Shown: piece after piece, positions 21,461-35,085 of the stretch
How positions within the stretch are numbered: the first letter of the stretch is position 1
Layout: the number at the start of each line of letters is the position of its first letter
NCBI GenBank assembly: GCA_034769895.1
Contig: CM068369.1
Coordinates: 148,652,574 to 148,716,573 of the forward strand
Direction of reading: 5' to 3'
Length of the DNA: 64,000 nucleotides
Origin: Magicicada septendecula
Lineage: Eukaryota; Arthropoda; Insecta; Hemiptera; Cicadidae
Made by a program: the position numbers and the translations under genes
Notes under the pieces: generated by a model
What the model was told of the DNA's origin: nothing
The model's input: only the letters and a program-made list of their open reading frames with translations
The model's database searches: none

Positions 21461-22267
21461 CTACGTTAATCGTAATACTAGGCGCTCCTCACTTCAACAG
21501 ATGATTTGACAAACATGCCTTTAATTTATCATCCTATTCGGGAATTAAATCTGGAACTTCTATAATGTTAGTAGTAAGAACCGCATCGACTAGTCTAGTA
21601 AACTCTCAGAAAATAGGTACTGTGGAGAAAATATGAAATGCTATAAATTTACCAAAGGCACCTAACACACATTTATTTTGTAACGTAGTTTAGTCCCTGC
21701 ATAATTTGTTTAACTACTGTCAACATAAAGCAACAATCTGTACGTGCACCCAGTATGACATTTCTGAGGTTATCCTAATATAAACTTAGTGCTGGCACAA
21801 TAATTTTTGTTTCACAGAAACGCATATTATGGGGGATTATTATAAATTAAGTAAATCCTCACTTCCAGGAAAATACGGGACTCGTATGTACTAGTTCTGC
21901 CAGCCAGATGTAAGTGTTAGTGAATGAGTTGGTTGTTAAAACTAGTTTTGAAGTCGAGTTTCGCCGTATTTAAATGTTACATTGCAGCTCAGAATTTAAT
22001 TAGCAAGCAGCAGTCACTGTTATTTATTTTGCGTACATGCTTCTACTAACAAACAATGAAAACATTTGCAATATTAACACTCTCCCGCACAGTTCTTTGA
22101 CTTTCACCCACAAGCATAATTCACTTTAGAAATTAAACTTGTCTTGTTTTATTTTGTGTTCACATATTATGTTCAGAGCGTCAACAGTCAGTCAATAATA
22201 GGTATTTAATTATATAATACTATTCCATTTGTTTTTAGTTTGTCTTTTATATCAAACAAAAGGTAAA
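21461..22267. other. AT-rich spacer
   Basis: Nothing recognised on either strand. Confidence 0.5.
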
Positions 22268-23748
22268 GTTAACGTTATATAAAAGTTAGTTACACTTTAA
22301 TATTACACAATTTTATATAAAAATGCAGACGAATTAAGTAAGCCTGTTTACAAATTTTGTGTAGCCTGTAGGATGTTTGTGTTTCGTGGCGTCAACTAGG
22401 CCTATAGGCTATGTGGTTGCACAAAAAACGTATTTTTAAAATAATAGAGGAGTGAGACGTTGATGACATGAAATAATTAATTAAAAAATTGTAGAAACAT
22501 CAGTCAACATTTATTAAATATTGGAAAGAAAATTAATTGACTATTAAAATTTGAAACTAGAAAATTCAAAATAATATCTTTTATACGGTTATACTCTGAA
22601 AACGTAACATATCTTTCCTATTCAGCATACATTCATCAAATATAGTCATAAATATCTAATCATATATGGTGAACAAATTAAAAAATTCTTTTATATTGCA
22701 TGAGTGTCTGACTTTGAATAATCATTAAAATAGCAACTCATTTATAAAAATAATATTAACTTTGCTAAATACAAATTGAATGTTTGCAATTAATATTTTA
22801 ATAAAAATTACATTTACTTTAAGAATATTTATGATTTCTAATGACAAACCTAATTTTTGACACAGCAAACGGACATAGTGTCCTCGTGTGAAACTACTTA
22901 GCTTCTGTTTCTTGTCCAAAATTGGTCCTGTGTTCCTCCATCAATTGTGGTGTACTGCGGATAATGGTGATGATTACAATTATGTTCAAGTTGATCAGCA
23001 GACGGACATAGTGACGGCGTATGAAACTTTCTTGATTCTGACGAAAGGGCATAGTGTCCTTGTAGAAAGATTCTTTGAGTTTGACCTCGTCCAAAATTGA
23101 CCGAAGTATTTATAGTAGACGGCAAACAGACATGTCAGATAGTGTTTTTGAGATGTTAAGCTTTGTGAATTCGTGTGTAGCGTCCTTTTTTAACTGATTA
23201 CTTTTTTGTTTGTTTTCGCGGTAATCAAAATTTGAGCTTTAGGCGAGTAGTTGCATTGTCTTTGTAATTTTTCACTCGTCATTTACATACAACACACTCG
23301 TTAATTACTAGATAAAATTGTGGTAGTAATTAACATTAATTTGTATGACGTCTTTATTATTGCACTTTTCTGCAATTATTTTGCATCACTACGAATTTAA
23401 ATGTCCTTTTTATAATGGTGTTTTTAGAATTATATATTTTTTGTAACAGGTAAAAATAATATTTATTAATTTATTTAATCATTTCAATATCTAGTTTAGT
23501 AATGCAAACGAACAATTCATAAGTAGTGCAATGCATGTCGGAACTGGCATGCACGCGCAGACACACAAACGATGACTTACACTTGTAAAAAATTCCGTCG
23601 GGCAGGTGTACATTTTGGACAGGCTCTCCCCTCCAAACGCCTGTACTTTCGTGCACGAAATTTTTTTAAAATATCATCATATTTTCTTCACACTAATTAT
23701 TTATAAAACACTGCCTTGTGTAAATATGCAAATGTATGTATTGTTGCA
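22268..23748 (-). mobile_element. solo-LTR-like element E, second copy of the B family
   Basis: On the reverse strand it begins TGCAACAATACATACATTTG at 23748 and is colinear with element B: the start, the block GGACGCT...CACGAA...TTGCCGTC, TATAAATAC (23114-23107), GAGTTGCTATT and AAAGTCAGACAC, and a block with AATTAATTATTTCATGTCA. The end near 22268 (TAACGTTA) is approximate. Flanks are not clear AT repeats. The region after the TATA box carries three copies of a GGACATAGTGTCC-like word that B lacks. Confidence 0.6.
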
Positions 23749-26605
23749 TGGACAGAGTGATTTCAAAATTGCACGGCAATCTCTCGGGATTGTGTTTTGT
23801 TATATAGCTAGAACTGTTGTTTTGCTATAGCTGAAACTAAGAAAAAAATTCCATATAAACATAGGTCTGAAAACGGTTCGTTAGCGAGTTACGGGTCGCA
23901 AACCAGTTTGCTCTGATTTCTGCTCCCACGGTAAAATGACACCATACTGAAATTTTTGGGGTATAAAGTGAAGGGTAAATTTGTTGGCTCCTAATGGTTT
24001 CTGATCTGAAAAATTAAATAAAATAGGTCCGAGAGCTCTATCTCAGTAAATTTATAAGAAAAACTAACTAAAACACAAAACATTGGAGTGAAAAACACAC
24101 ATTTTTAGATTTGGGGTAAAATAACTTCTTTAATTCACGAATAAACAAATAATAATTTTTAACTAACTTTGTAGCAAACTAAATTCATAAAAACTAGATG
24201 TACACTGTTTATTCAAAATAAATAAAAATTTGAAAAATTTGGCTTAAGAAAACATAACAGACCATAACGCGCCAGAAAGTGTTAAATTTAAAAGAAATGG
24301 CATTTTAAACTTTCGAAACACCCACACTTGGGCAGAAGAAAACCCACATGAGTTACAATTGCTGCTACAAGGCATGACCAACATGTGTTTTCATTTAATT
24401 TGTGGTGCGGTCTTCTTGGTGATAATCTCTTAGGCCCTTTTTCCTTACCACCAAGGCTTAATGAAACACAATACTTACATTTTTTGCAAACGAATCTGAT
24501 AGAACTGTTGGAAGATATTCCACTTGTAAATGTGATTTTTGAATGGCGGTGCATCTGCTCACTACTGTCGTGATTTGATGAACCATTTAAATGACTCCAA
24601 TCTAACCAACTTAAACTAGGAGGAACAAACCTAACCTAACCTTAATAAAAGAGCAGAAGAAAGAGCTTATTCGCATAAATGAAAAAGGTACAGAATTAAA
24701 GCCTCTTCGAAGTTTGGAACAGGAACGTTTATACTAGGAAAGGATTCAGTTTCAGTCAATTGCAACCAAGAGGAAATGCTGGGCGCAGTTTACCGGGTAA
24801 GAACAGGTAGCGTCGTTTCGTAGCAACTGACCGAAACCGTTAAAGTGTTATGAATGTATGAACATTTATAATATAATACCATTTCAGATACTTAACCTGA
24901 TTCTAGATTTATGTGGAAAGACATATTTTTGTGTGTTACATTCAAAATTCTGAGGCATCTTTTAAAGAAACTGGGTGTTTAATAAAAACGATGCAAGCAA
25001 TAAATTTAGTAATTTACAAATTTTGGTATTCAGAAGTAATACTAAATAAATTCTTCAGTTTTATAATTTTTTATAACAATCAATTTCGGTTGAAATTACA
25101 GTTCTACTAATATTTTCTACAGTAACAACAAGAATGATCATCGATCTAGTATTGATCAAGCTACAATTTCGGCAACTATTTATTATTTCAAAGAGAATGC
25201 TTGCCGTTTAAGTTACAAGATTAAATATCATTAAAGCTTAAGGTCATTAAGGTCACTAAAGCTTAATAAGACATTAGTGTCTACTATTATTACCATCTCA
25301 TTACTGTCATATTTTTACTATTACTCCTTTCGTTATCATTGTTTTCATTACCATGTTATTATTGTCATTACCAAGACTAAAGTAACACATAGAAGGTATA
25401 AGGTTTTCTGCTAAGTTTGTATGAAGATTAGGTGAACAAACCAAATGATTAAAAATATTATCTACAGCTTTTTACCCATAGTAATAGCGTATATTTGTTG
25501 ATATTACTCAAGATAATGATAAATAATTTAGTACAATTATTTAAAATAAATACGACGATAATTAAAAAATGAAGTTATTAAAATGACATTAACATTAAGA
25601 TTTATTACGGTGTCAGAATTACACCTTAAATTTATGTTTTTTGTAATCAGACTTGGGTTCTTGGGCGCAACCATAACAGATACGTTTGAAATCGACCTTA
25701 AATTCGTCATATTTCTTATATTTCGTATAAGAAATGAAGAGACTCATTTAATATTTTATATTTAGCGTCTCAGCTTAATATTGAGACTCTTAATAGATCG
25801 AGTATAGGGGTAACGTTTATACAAATATGCATAAAAGTCGGTCAGCTCTCAACGTTTAGGGCATAACAGTTGAAAAACCATTGGTAAGTTTAGATTCAGG
25901 TAACATCAGCAACAATAATTAAATCTTGTACTGTTTAACACACAGTAATATATTGAGTGCAGTACTTTCACATATTTGAGAGTAACATAGAATCTGCTAT
26001 GGAACGAGCAAAACACCTGTTCAAACTGTCTTTTGTGTAGAAAGTACACTGTAGTTAGAAATACAATGTTATTTAGTCATAACAAAGCTGCTCTTGACCC
26101 CTCAGATGACAGTATTTAATGAACAGTTTATGTATATTAAAATATCAAATTACGGGTTCCAAAAACTAAATAAAATGCGGCATTCACAGTACAATATGTC
26201 GATTACTCCATATCAATACTGAACAAATATATAAATTATATTAAAAAAATAATAAAAACTTTGGTTCTAAGCCAGCTAGCTAGGACATTGTACAATATTA
26301 GATAATTGTTTGCAACTGTATTAATGAAAATTAGCACATTTTACTAAAATGTGCGAAACAATCAGATACGCTGTTACACATGTCTTAAAGTTCTATTATC
26401 TGATAACAGTAAGGGTGCGGAAACCCATAACGCCTTCCTGCCTTCCTGGGTTGCCAAATTTACCGATAACAATACGATGGAATTGATTAGTCGGATTTAT
26501 CTGTAAAGGATAAAAGGCTATTTGAGACTTAAGCAAGTAGACAATTGATTTCTAGTTAACACGATTATAATTCTTAATAAATTTTTACTTATTAAGAACA
26601 ATAAG
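23749..26605. other. AT-rich spacer
   Basis: No supported gene. A Cys-rich reverse-strand frame lies at 24554-24288 (see findings), and a GC-richer patch of about 150 bases near 24690-24840 shows no recognised motif. Confidence 0.45.
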
Positions 26606-27000
26606 ACTGTCTCACTGATCGTCGTATGATACAGTGGAAAAAAATACAGACACCAATGAAGTCACTAATTACCAGCTTTAATTAATCACAAATAACAATT
26701 TGTAATCAAGACGTACAATAATTCAAGTTAAATTTGTCCACATGCAATAATAATGTCAACTATTAAGAGTTCCGCTCTAATTATAACACAATAATCACTT
26801 TTCACTAATCCTCAACAATGACTCGACCTGCACTATAAGAAACCGCTAACTGTAACTGTCTGACAAAGACAGCTGCTGTGGGTTATGTAGGTATCGCATA
26901 TGTTCCAGAATAACTTTTCATCCTTGTTGCGGCGTGCCCTCCAGAACAATCTGGAAGGTACTCTTGCGCAGCCTTGACTGAGAGGCTACACATGCTCGAC
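26606..27000 (-). repeat. LTR-like repeat F1
   Basis: Reverse-strand similarity to F2 (51317-51847) and F3 (54595-54965): TTATTCTGG, AAAGTGATTATTGTG, AGTTGACATTATTATTGC, TGTGGACAA, ATTAATTAAAGCTGG, GTGACTTCATTGGTGTCTG, TTTTTTCCACTGTA and ACGACGATC. Outer limits are uncertain, and the canonical TGTTAC...GTAACA ends seen in F2 are not clear here. Confidence 0.6.
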
Positions 27001-28787
27001 TAGCAGAGAAATGGGTGGAAAGGCGCTATCGACTCTTCGAGAGAGTGCCGCCGTTTTAATATATTGCACATCGAGATGAGCTTATAAAATCAAGCAAACG
27101 GATATTCAGAAAGGGCATGGGCTGCACAACGTAGACAGGACCGACAGAGTTAAAATACGATCAACAGGTTGCCTTTAGTACAGGTTGTCTTACGTAAGGC
27201 TGGCATGTTGAGGCGGATCACTTCACGACGGAGAAAGGTATTGTGTAATTTCCATCAGTCTGTAAATGCCATTTGAAAACCCATTTAAGTAATTGTTAAT
27301 TAATATAGTTTCCTTTAAATTTAGATTAAAATCGCTTCTAATTTTATTAAACGATTATCTAAAACACTCAAAAGTTAATTGAAACGTACGAACTCCTATG
27401 CTGTGTCTACATGTAGGCTGCAATAAAGAATTCACAAGTACTGTTGCAAGAATAAGTAGGGGTAATTGGAGTTCGATATTGCGTTCCAACTTATATAGCC
27501 TACCCGCAAATGAAATGGTTTCCCTTGCAGAAAAGCTTAAATACAGTACACCCTAAAAGCGTTACTGAAAGGAAAGCTTTACATTCCTGTAACGCTAGAA
27601 CATTAAAACTGTAGCATAGAATAGGAAAATAAAATTGCAACCATTATTACCAAAATCTGCTGTAGTTAATTTTAAGGAAGTAATTAGGAAAGTAATAACA
27701 ACGCCGCTGACTGTGAGACATAGTAAAGATAAAAGAAAATAATGGTACTTCCAGACATCCCAACCGCTTGTGTAACGTACACACGTACGTGTGTATCCCA
27801 CACGTTTAACGTAGCCCGGGTATGGAAACTTTTTCGTAAGTTATACCGCACAATAACTGTATTCCCTACCGCTGAACATATTTCAGGATCTGGGTTCACG
27901 TTCCTGAACTGTTATTTAATTTTATGAATATCAGTACGGGTCCGCACAAAAAGTCCGTTTTATATTCAAGGACTTTATAAAACCTTTATTTTCCTATGAA
28001 AACTTTTTCTAGATACGTTACTCAAATTCCTTATAATTTTAGGGGAACTTTAGTTTGGAAATAAATGTGGGTTTCAGGCATAATTTTATTATCCATCGCT
28101 ATTCTTGGAAGTCAATGCTATTTATTACCAACGCTAATCATGTTATGGACAACATTATCTTTATATAATATTACTCATTTCTAAATTCTGTCTTTTAAGA
28201 CTTTACGTCTGCAATTGAGGATTGCGTAACTCGTGTTTTGCTTTCTTCAAAAGATGAGTTTTTCTATTTTTGTTGTAACGTGTCCTACTGTGTCTGTGAG
28301 TGTGATTATGTGTGTGTATGTGTTTGTGTTTTAATGGTAAATCTTCCAAATGTTAAGCTTTTACTACTTTATTTTATGTCTCACGCCTGTGTTAAATACT
28401 CATAAGTTATACTAATTTAACAATATTGTACTTATAACTGCAACATATTCCACTCGCAAATAATGTATTATATTGTTCCACTGTTGTGTAATCTGGTGTA
28501 TGGTAATTGTAAGTTAGGGTAAACAACTAAATAGGGTTCCCAAAGTTCAAATGTTTGAAATGTTCACTACAAATATTCTGAATTCGTGTTTTCATGTTTT
28601 AACATTTTCTAACGCTTTAAGAATGCTGTTAGTAAGTAAAGTGTGATATCAGACAATTCAATGAGTAAAGCAATTTAATGACAAAATTTAAACGTGGTTT
28701 CTGCTATGCCTATAGATGTAAGAAAGGATTCTAAAAATCATTTAAGCCAGTAGGAAGTCCTTAACTGATGATTACCTATAGGGGTAC

Positions 28788-28792
<5 letters not shown>

Positions 28793-28829
<37 letters not shown>
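28793..28829. repeat. (GT)n microsatellite
   Basis: About 18 GT units. Confidence 0.95.
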
Positions 28830-28830
<1 letters not shown>

Positions 28831-30486
28831 TGTCGCGAGCGGTCGCATGTGCTTGGCTCTGACAGCAAAGGGAGTTTACATTACAGCCTTAATGGAACTG
28901 TCACATTGGCTCTAGTAAAGCTGCTAAAAATAATTAAGTCTGCTGTTCACTGCCCTATTTGAAATACGTACTAATCTGCCGCTGACGAGTTTGATGCATT
29001 CCTGTTATTGGCGGACAGCACAAGCCAATTATGACAGCTGACTAGCGAGCTTTGGTAATTTTGTCGAGTTGAAAATTTTTTAGATGTCAGCATGTGCTAA
29101 TATTTATTGTGTGTATTTATAATGATAACTTTGGTGTAAACTAAGTAAATGAAGACCCTCCCATAAACTAATTTGTTATTCTCAATTTGTCTATCAATTA
29201 TTTGTCTATTGTGGTATTACGTTTAGTTTTTGTCAATTGGGTCATATAATTTTAAATTTTATATTTATGGTCGTAATAAATGCCACCTGTTTATAACGCA
29301 AGGGATAATGATAAAAATTATCCAAGGGACGGAATACTACTGTCAACGACGCCAATTGAATATTGATTAGCACTGTCAAACCATCTTCGGAGCAGCCTGC
29401 CAATCGATCTGGTAGACTGACTGTTGATATAATGAAGTAAGGACTTAAAAGTTTTAAATAATTAACGTGGAAAAAATTTAACTTACAAAAGACAAACATT
29501 ATTAAGTAATTGACAAACTTTCGTCCACGGCGCCCTTGATAACGGATTAACTCCAAAAACGTGAAATTGATTGATTAATTCTACCATTGTATTGGATTAA
29601 CATTTACTGGCTAAATTTTTTAAACCAAAAAAGTGTTGCATTTGTTGTAGATATATGCCTAAAAGTGCCTTCGCCCCCCCCCCTAAGCTGAATTGTTTGT
29701 ATATTGCTTTCTGTAGAGAGTTTTTATAGTTGGGAGATTTTAAGAATCTGACTTTAAAAGACAATGCAGTAATATTACTAAAGCGCTGGTTTCAAAGTGC
29801 TACGTGACAAGTAGGCCTACTACAATTTGTTAACAACTTTATGGAGTTAGTCATTTTAAGCACAGTTATTTACCATAACACATGCTTCTAATTGGGAACT
29901 GTATTTAGTTTGGAGATGAAGGACAAATATTTGTTAAGAGGTGAAATGTCAGTGAACAATCAGCCTCAACCAGGTGCTGGGTCGAGCAAATATGCTCGGT
30001 CAACATATTTTATTTATGTTGAGGCTCGTGGATATCCGACTTCGTTTTTGTGGACATACGTGAGATCTATCCTAATTAATCAATGGGCTTTATGTTCCCA
30101 TTTATCAGTGGAAAATTGTTTTGTTCAGTACTGTAGACCTACATGATATCGTTTTTCATTTTGACAAATGTAGATGGTATACATTTATCTTCTTTTAAAA
30201 ATGAAAGGGGGTAGACGTGGGTGGTGTTTACGTGGGTTTATTAGTTGAACTATTAATGGGAAATTTTAAAATGGATATTGTAACAATGTGACTAATTAAA
30301 AACAACAGAGTATTTAGTTATTACTTATGCTTGTAAAATTAAATAATGTATGTTCTTAAAACGTTTTTAAATCTACTTACCTTAAGACCTAAATATTTTT
30401 CACAGGTGTAAGTTTAATATTGTGAAAAAATCAGCAACATCGTATTATTTTGAACTACGTAAAACTAAAAACCCATTGAGTATAAT

Positions 30487-30627
30487 TTCTTCTTCTTCTT
30501 CTTCTTCTTCTTCTTCTTCTTCTTCTTCTTCTTCTTCTTCTTCTTCTTCTTCTTCTTCTTCTTCTTCTTCTTCTTCTTCTTCTTCTTCTTCTTCTTCTTC
30601 TTCTTCTTCTTCTTCTTCTTCTTCTTT
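30487..30627. repeat. (TTC)n microsatellite
   Basis: About 47 uninterrupted TTC units, pure pyrimidine on the + strand. A long mirror-type polypyrimidine tract that could form triplex DNA. Confidence 0.97.
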
Positions 30628-33379
30628 TCAAGCATTAGACTTGAGGAGTAATATATTGACATTCATAATTTTTGTAAATTAAATTATCTGTAATTATAAA
30701 TAATACCAATAGTAAGAAATACAAATTGTATTATGAGCTATTTGAAATAAGTATTTAACAGAGTGTTGTTTTGTTACTATACATGTGTAATTTAATGGAT
30801 TTTGTGAAATATTTACATATTTCACATGTTTATAATTATATTTTACGTATATCTATAATGTTATTCAGCTGAAAGAGTAAGAAAATTACTTATAAAACTA
30901 GAAGTCTTCACATGATACCGTTGGTGGTTTTGTAAAGGTTGTCAGGCTTCTGACAGAACACACAAGAAAAAATAGTTATCTAAGTTTTAGGTTAAAGGCG
31001 TTTGGTAATTGTTAACACATTAAACACAATCAATATTTTGTTCTCTACAAAACGTAAGTGCAGTACCCTTTGGCAATGATAATTATTTATGAACTTCATT
31101 AACGAAATTTTTGGCACTACTGTAAAGATTAATTTGGTAAAAATTCGTTTCTTTAAAAATCATTACAAGGATAACGTCAGTTCTCTTTTGTTATCTTAAT
31201 ACAAGTAAAGTTTGGAAGTTGACAACACTGATGCACCAGGATCTACCTAAAATTAATAGTTGATTTGAAATTTTATTTTAGCTCTGCTGGTACTTAGGTA
31301 ACATAGAGGCGTAAAACCTTTTTAAAGTAAGAATTGTGTAAGAATTGTCTCATTCAAAATTGTCTGAAGTGGAAATATGTACATTGTCTGAAGTAAGGAT
31401 ATTACAGATTCCTCAGGAATAGAAATGTTGAATACTTTATTCTAGAATTAGACATTTTCTGCATTGTAGACAGGATTGATGTTAATAAGATCACAGATGT
31501 ACAACATTTTGAAGCTTCCGCTTTACAAGCTAATACTTTCGTAGGTAGTAAAACTATCAGGCATAAGAGATATAAATATTCTATCATTTATGTGTCTCCT
31601 TTTTTGGAAGAGTAGTAAAACTAATACTGATATTTTTCGGTAATTTTTCTTAATTTCTTATGCCATTAATTTTCTACCCCTCCGTCTCTTTGATTGTCTA
31701 CTATTACTATAGTAGTAATAGTAGGCCTAATATACGAATCTGAAGAATTTTTTTTGTATTTTTTGACTAAATCGTTTATTCTTGTTCTTGTAAGCGTTGA
31801 CGTAGCAATACTTGCAGCTTCTACTATCAATGCTGAATATTAAGAATATGAGTAAATAAAAATAACATTAAAAACAAAGGTTTTTCGTTTAAAGGCTTTA
31901 AGATTATTTTCTTAATGTGTCTAATTAATTACACAAATAGGAAACACGTTGTGTATTAAGACCAGGTGGATTAGCTTGAGAGTAATTTGAACTTTTAGGA
32001 TAAGTTATTAGAATTAAATTATTATCGTTGGCAATCCTAAAAAGTAGGCCTAACTGTTGTTGTCAGGCATGGGAAATGTAGTTTTCAACATTTAATTAGA
32101 TTTTTCAGTGATTAGCTAAATGATTTTAAAAGCAACAAACGACACCGTTGTTAAATACGGTTTTCAACTAACCGATTTCTAATATTCATTCCTCATAATA
32201 GAAATTTAAATAAAAAATAATACATGAAACGAGTCTATTAGGAAACAGATAAGACCATAAGAAAGTAATCGAGATTCAGCCCTTTATCTTAGTACGACTG
32301 AAACCTGTGAAAAAACCTATTTTTTTCGGACATTTACTATCAGGTTTTAATATATGAGTGTATTACCATGTCTACCATGAATACTAATGTTACTTAAAAT
32401 GGTAAAGAACTTTCTTACGTATTCATAACTCAAAATTGTAAAATACTGAGAGGTTAGCTTTTATTCATCAAATATTTTGTTTTATACAATAGTAAAATCT
32501 TTATTAAATCCATGTTGCAAAAGTTTGTATCAAAAACACTTCTAAATTCTTCCTATTAGGAGGATAAAAAAATTAGTAAATAGCAAGTATAATAATTATA
32601 TGAAGTTCTGTAATCAGTAGTTCTCGTAAGCTACATGTTAATGATAAGCAAGGCGTTTTTGACTACAGACTAAGCAAATTCCTAAAAATAATATAAATAC
32701 ACAGAAACGATAATGTAAAGAATGGGTTTTAATAAGATGCTTGAAAAATAATACATGGTTTCTAATTGGTCTGATTTAATCCTTGGGATGGGAAATTGGT
32801 TTTCTTAAACTCGGTGTGCTCCGTTAATAACAATATCTATTGATTCCAAACTTCTCCGCTCGCCAAACCAGTGCTAAGTTTGTTATTGGTTCTGAAAGTC
32901 TCATCCCCGATCCTATCTTCAGTTTATACAATGTATATGACTGCAGTAAATTTGTACATCTTACTTGTTTTTACTCATCCCTTTGTTTGAGATAGTAGCA
33001 TTATTGCTCTACTTCTGTCTGTTCTGTTTTCGCCCTCCCCTTCAATAGTTTGAACAATATTTCATTCTCTGAGGGTTTTGAAGAGTAACCGTACATTACT
33101 ACATTTAAACATTATTAAACTTGAAAGTAAATAGCTGATCTTCTGTAAATTTTTTACAGAACACGTTACTAAAATTATAAGTTTATTTTAAAATTTCTTA
33201 TCTGGATTACAATATACAAAAATTATATGGAAGTTATTTTATTAGTGTTTTACGATACCAGTGGTATTACTAAAATCAACTTAGAAGGATTGGAAAAAGT
33301 TACAAAGAATAATCAAAAAGTCTTTAATACCTTGATGTTCTAAAAAAACTATTCACTTGGGTAACAATAGTTTATGCTT

Positions 33380-34540
33380 AATGCCAGGTCGCGCCTCCCG
33401 CCTTTATATGTACGACACCGGCTGCTGGTATCGCACAGTCGTGTCTGCTCCTACTGCAGCCCACAGCTGCCCGTCCCGGCAACAACCGCAGAACCGTCTT
33501 CAAACGCTTAATAGAAACCTGAGAAGGCGAATAAACTTCTCACCAAAGGCCAGCCCGTAGTGGCCGAACGTCTTTTCTCGTAGGGGCTCGTCACCCTCTA
33601 CCAACTCAGACACAGTCCCCACAGGAGCAATCTGAGTCTTCTGCTGCCGCTACCCGATACCCTAGCAGCGATTACTGAACCTGAAGGAGCACAAGCCCTG
33701 ATGGCGTGGTGACAGTAATCGTCTCACAGATCATGGCAGCTCAGGATATCCAGTCCGTACTGACAGTTATCCTAACCGCACTCAGCAACGCTTACTTCTA
33801 CTCCTAACCATGGATAGGAAGTTTCGAGTAGTCACAATGCCTCTATCGTTCTACGCGGCTTGCTTAACTGTCTGCTTCCGGTAACCTTAACTCCAAGCAT
33901 TCCTCGTGGAAAAGGCGGACATCAAACCGTCAGTTAAGTCAAGGATGACGCCAATGTCTTCGTTATGGACACAACCTACTTTCCTCAAATGGGGTTATTG
34001 TCCTGACGTCCTTGACTTAGTCATCCCTGGTCCTTGGCGACGAAGTTATTTACAATGATCTTTGTATCCTCCTTCCCGCTCCCCCAGACGTGTGATCAAG
34101 CACAAGTTTAGGTTGACCTAAACACAATTCTCAAATTTCAAAATTGAGCAGTTTGCTACTGCTCGAGCCGCTTCGACTGCGCTGTTGTCCAAGTATAGAA
34201 AACCGCGAGGTGTGCAAATGCCTAACTGAGGAAGCCATCCGCGGGGTGTGGCAGCCCTCTGTCGACTCCTTCGGACAGCCGAATCTATCGACTACAACAG
34301 AGCGGTTCTAAACTTCTGCGGGCGAATCTTAAGGGAGCCACGGCGTGGAGTCGGGGTGGGGCAGTTGACGAACTCTTCTCCTGCACGCCTTACCGTGCAA
34401 AGATTACTTGTAATCTAGCAACTTGTACCGAACAAACACCCATACTGTACCGTTTGAATCTGGCGTTCATTAGGTTCTCATCCGGACAAAGGAAACATAC
34501 CAGCGCGCAAAACGCCCCGCGCAATTTCTGTCTGTCTGTT
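33380..34540 (+). pseudogene. GC-rich remnant, probably Jockey-like LINE endonuclease region
   Basis: A sharp GC-rich block in AT-rich surroundings with no long intact frame. Near 33970-34040 the + strand encodes PTFLKWGYCPDVLDLVIP, which resembles the PTxxP..RPDVLDIV motif of Jockey-type endonucleases; the preceding residues are VEKADIKPSVKSRMTPMSSL. The rest is too decayed to place. It lies just upstream of an RT fragment on the same strand, but the two need not be one element. The call rests on one motif. Confidence 0.35.
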
Positions 34541-34639
34541 AAGTTTTACTGATAATCGAGGGACATAATTATTTAAACAGGTGTCTAGAAATCACATTAT
34601 TGGCATATTTGAGCACTGTAACTTTTGAAAAAATTTAGG

Positions 34640-35085
34640 TGGGGAAAAATTTATTTGGTTATATAAAAAAGGGAACAGAACAGATGAAAATAATTACAGA
34701 GCAATAAGCTTGCTGGACTCAACGTACAAAATATATACAAGAATTCTCAATCAGAGATTAAGAGTCATTACTGATGCATTACTTTTTGAAGAGCAAATAG
34801 GTGTTAGAAAGCGTAGGTCGACTGTGGATGCATTGTTTGTATTACGACAGATAATAGAGAAAAGTCGGGAATATAACCAGGAAACGCATACCACTTTTGT
34901 TGATCTGAAAAAAGTTCTTCATAATGTAGACCGTCAAAAGTTATGGAATATTATGGATAGGTAAGGATGCCCACATCATTTAACAAACTCAATTAAGAAC
35001 TTTTACAAAAGTACATCTGTAGTCATGGATCTGAATGGTAGGCTCTCAAGCGACATTCTAATAACTAAGGGAGTTACGCAGGGAA
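34640..35085 (+). pseudogene. non-LTR retrotransposon RT fragment, N-terminal half
   Basis: The + strand encodes GNRTDENNYRAISLLDSTYK, then IYTRILNQRLRVITDALLFE, EQIGVRKRRSTVDALFVLRQ, THTTFVDLKKVLHNVDRQKL, a stop at 34962-34964, then NSIKNFYKSTS and ITKGVTQG. These are the ordered RT motifs NYRxISLL, EQxGFRxxRST, FVDxxKAFD (Asp of motif A kept, Ala to Val nearby) and GVxQG. The fragment stops abruptly at about 35085 at a junction with reverse-strand LINE sequence, just before where the YADD box would come. Confidence 0.8.

Larger units (their letters stand above)
27001..33379. other. AT-rich spacer with microsatellites
   Basis: About 6.4 kb without a supported gene. It contains a GT run (28793-28829), a TTC run (30487-30627) and a small perfect inverted repeat CTACTATTACTATAGTAGTAATAG near 31698, too short to assign. 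Confidence 0.45.

Noticed and set aside
24622-24645. AACCTAACCTAACCTT, resembling the insect telomere repeat
   Set aside because: Only about two and a half units. Too short to be telomeric.
29940-30035. Inverted GCCTCAAC...GTTGAGGC near a small frame
   Set aside because: Short arms with a loop of about 55 bases and no second copy or flanking duplication.
30422-30682. Poly-Ser and poly-Lys frames
   Set aside because: Translations of the TTC microsatellite.
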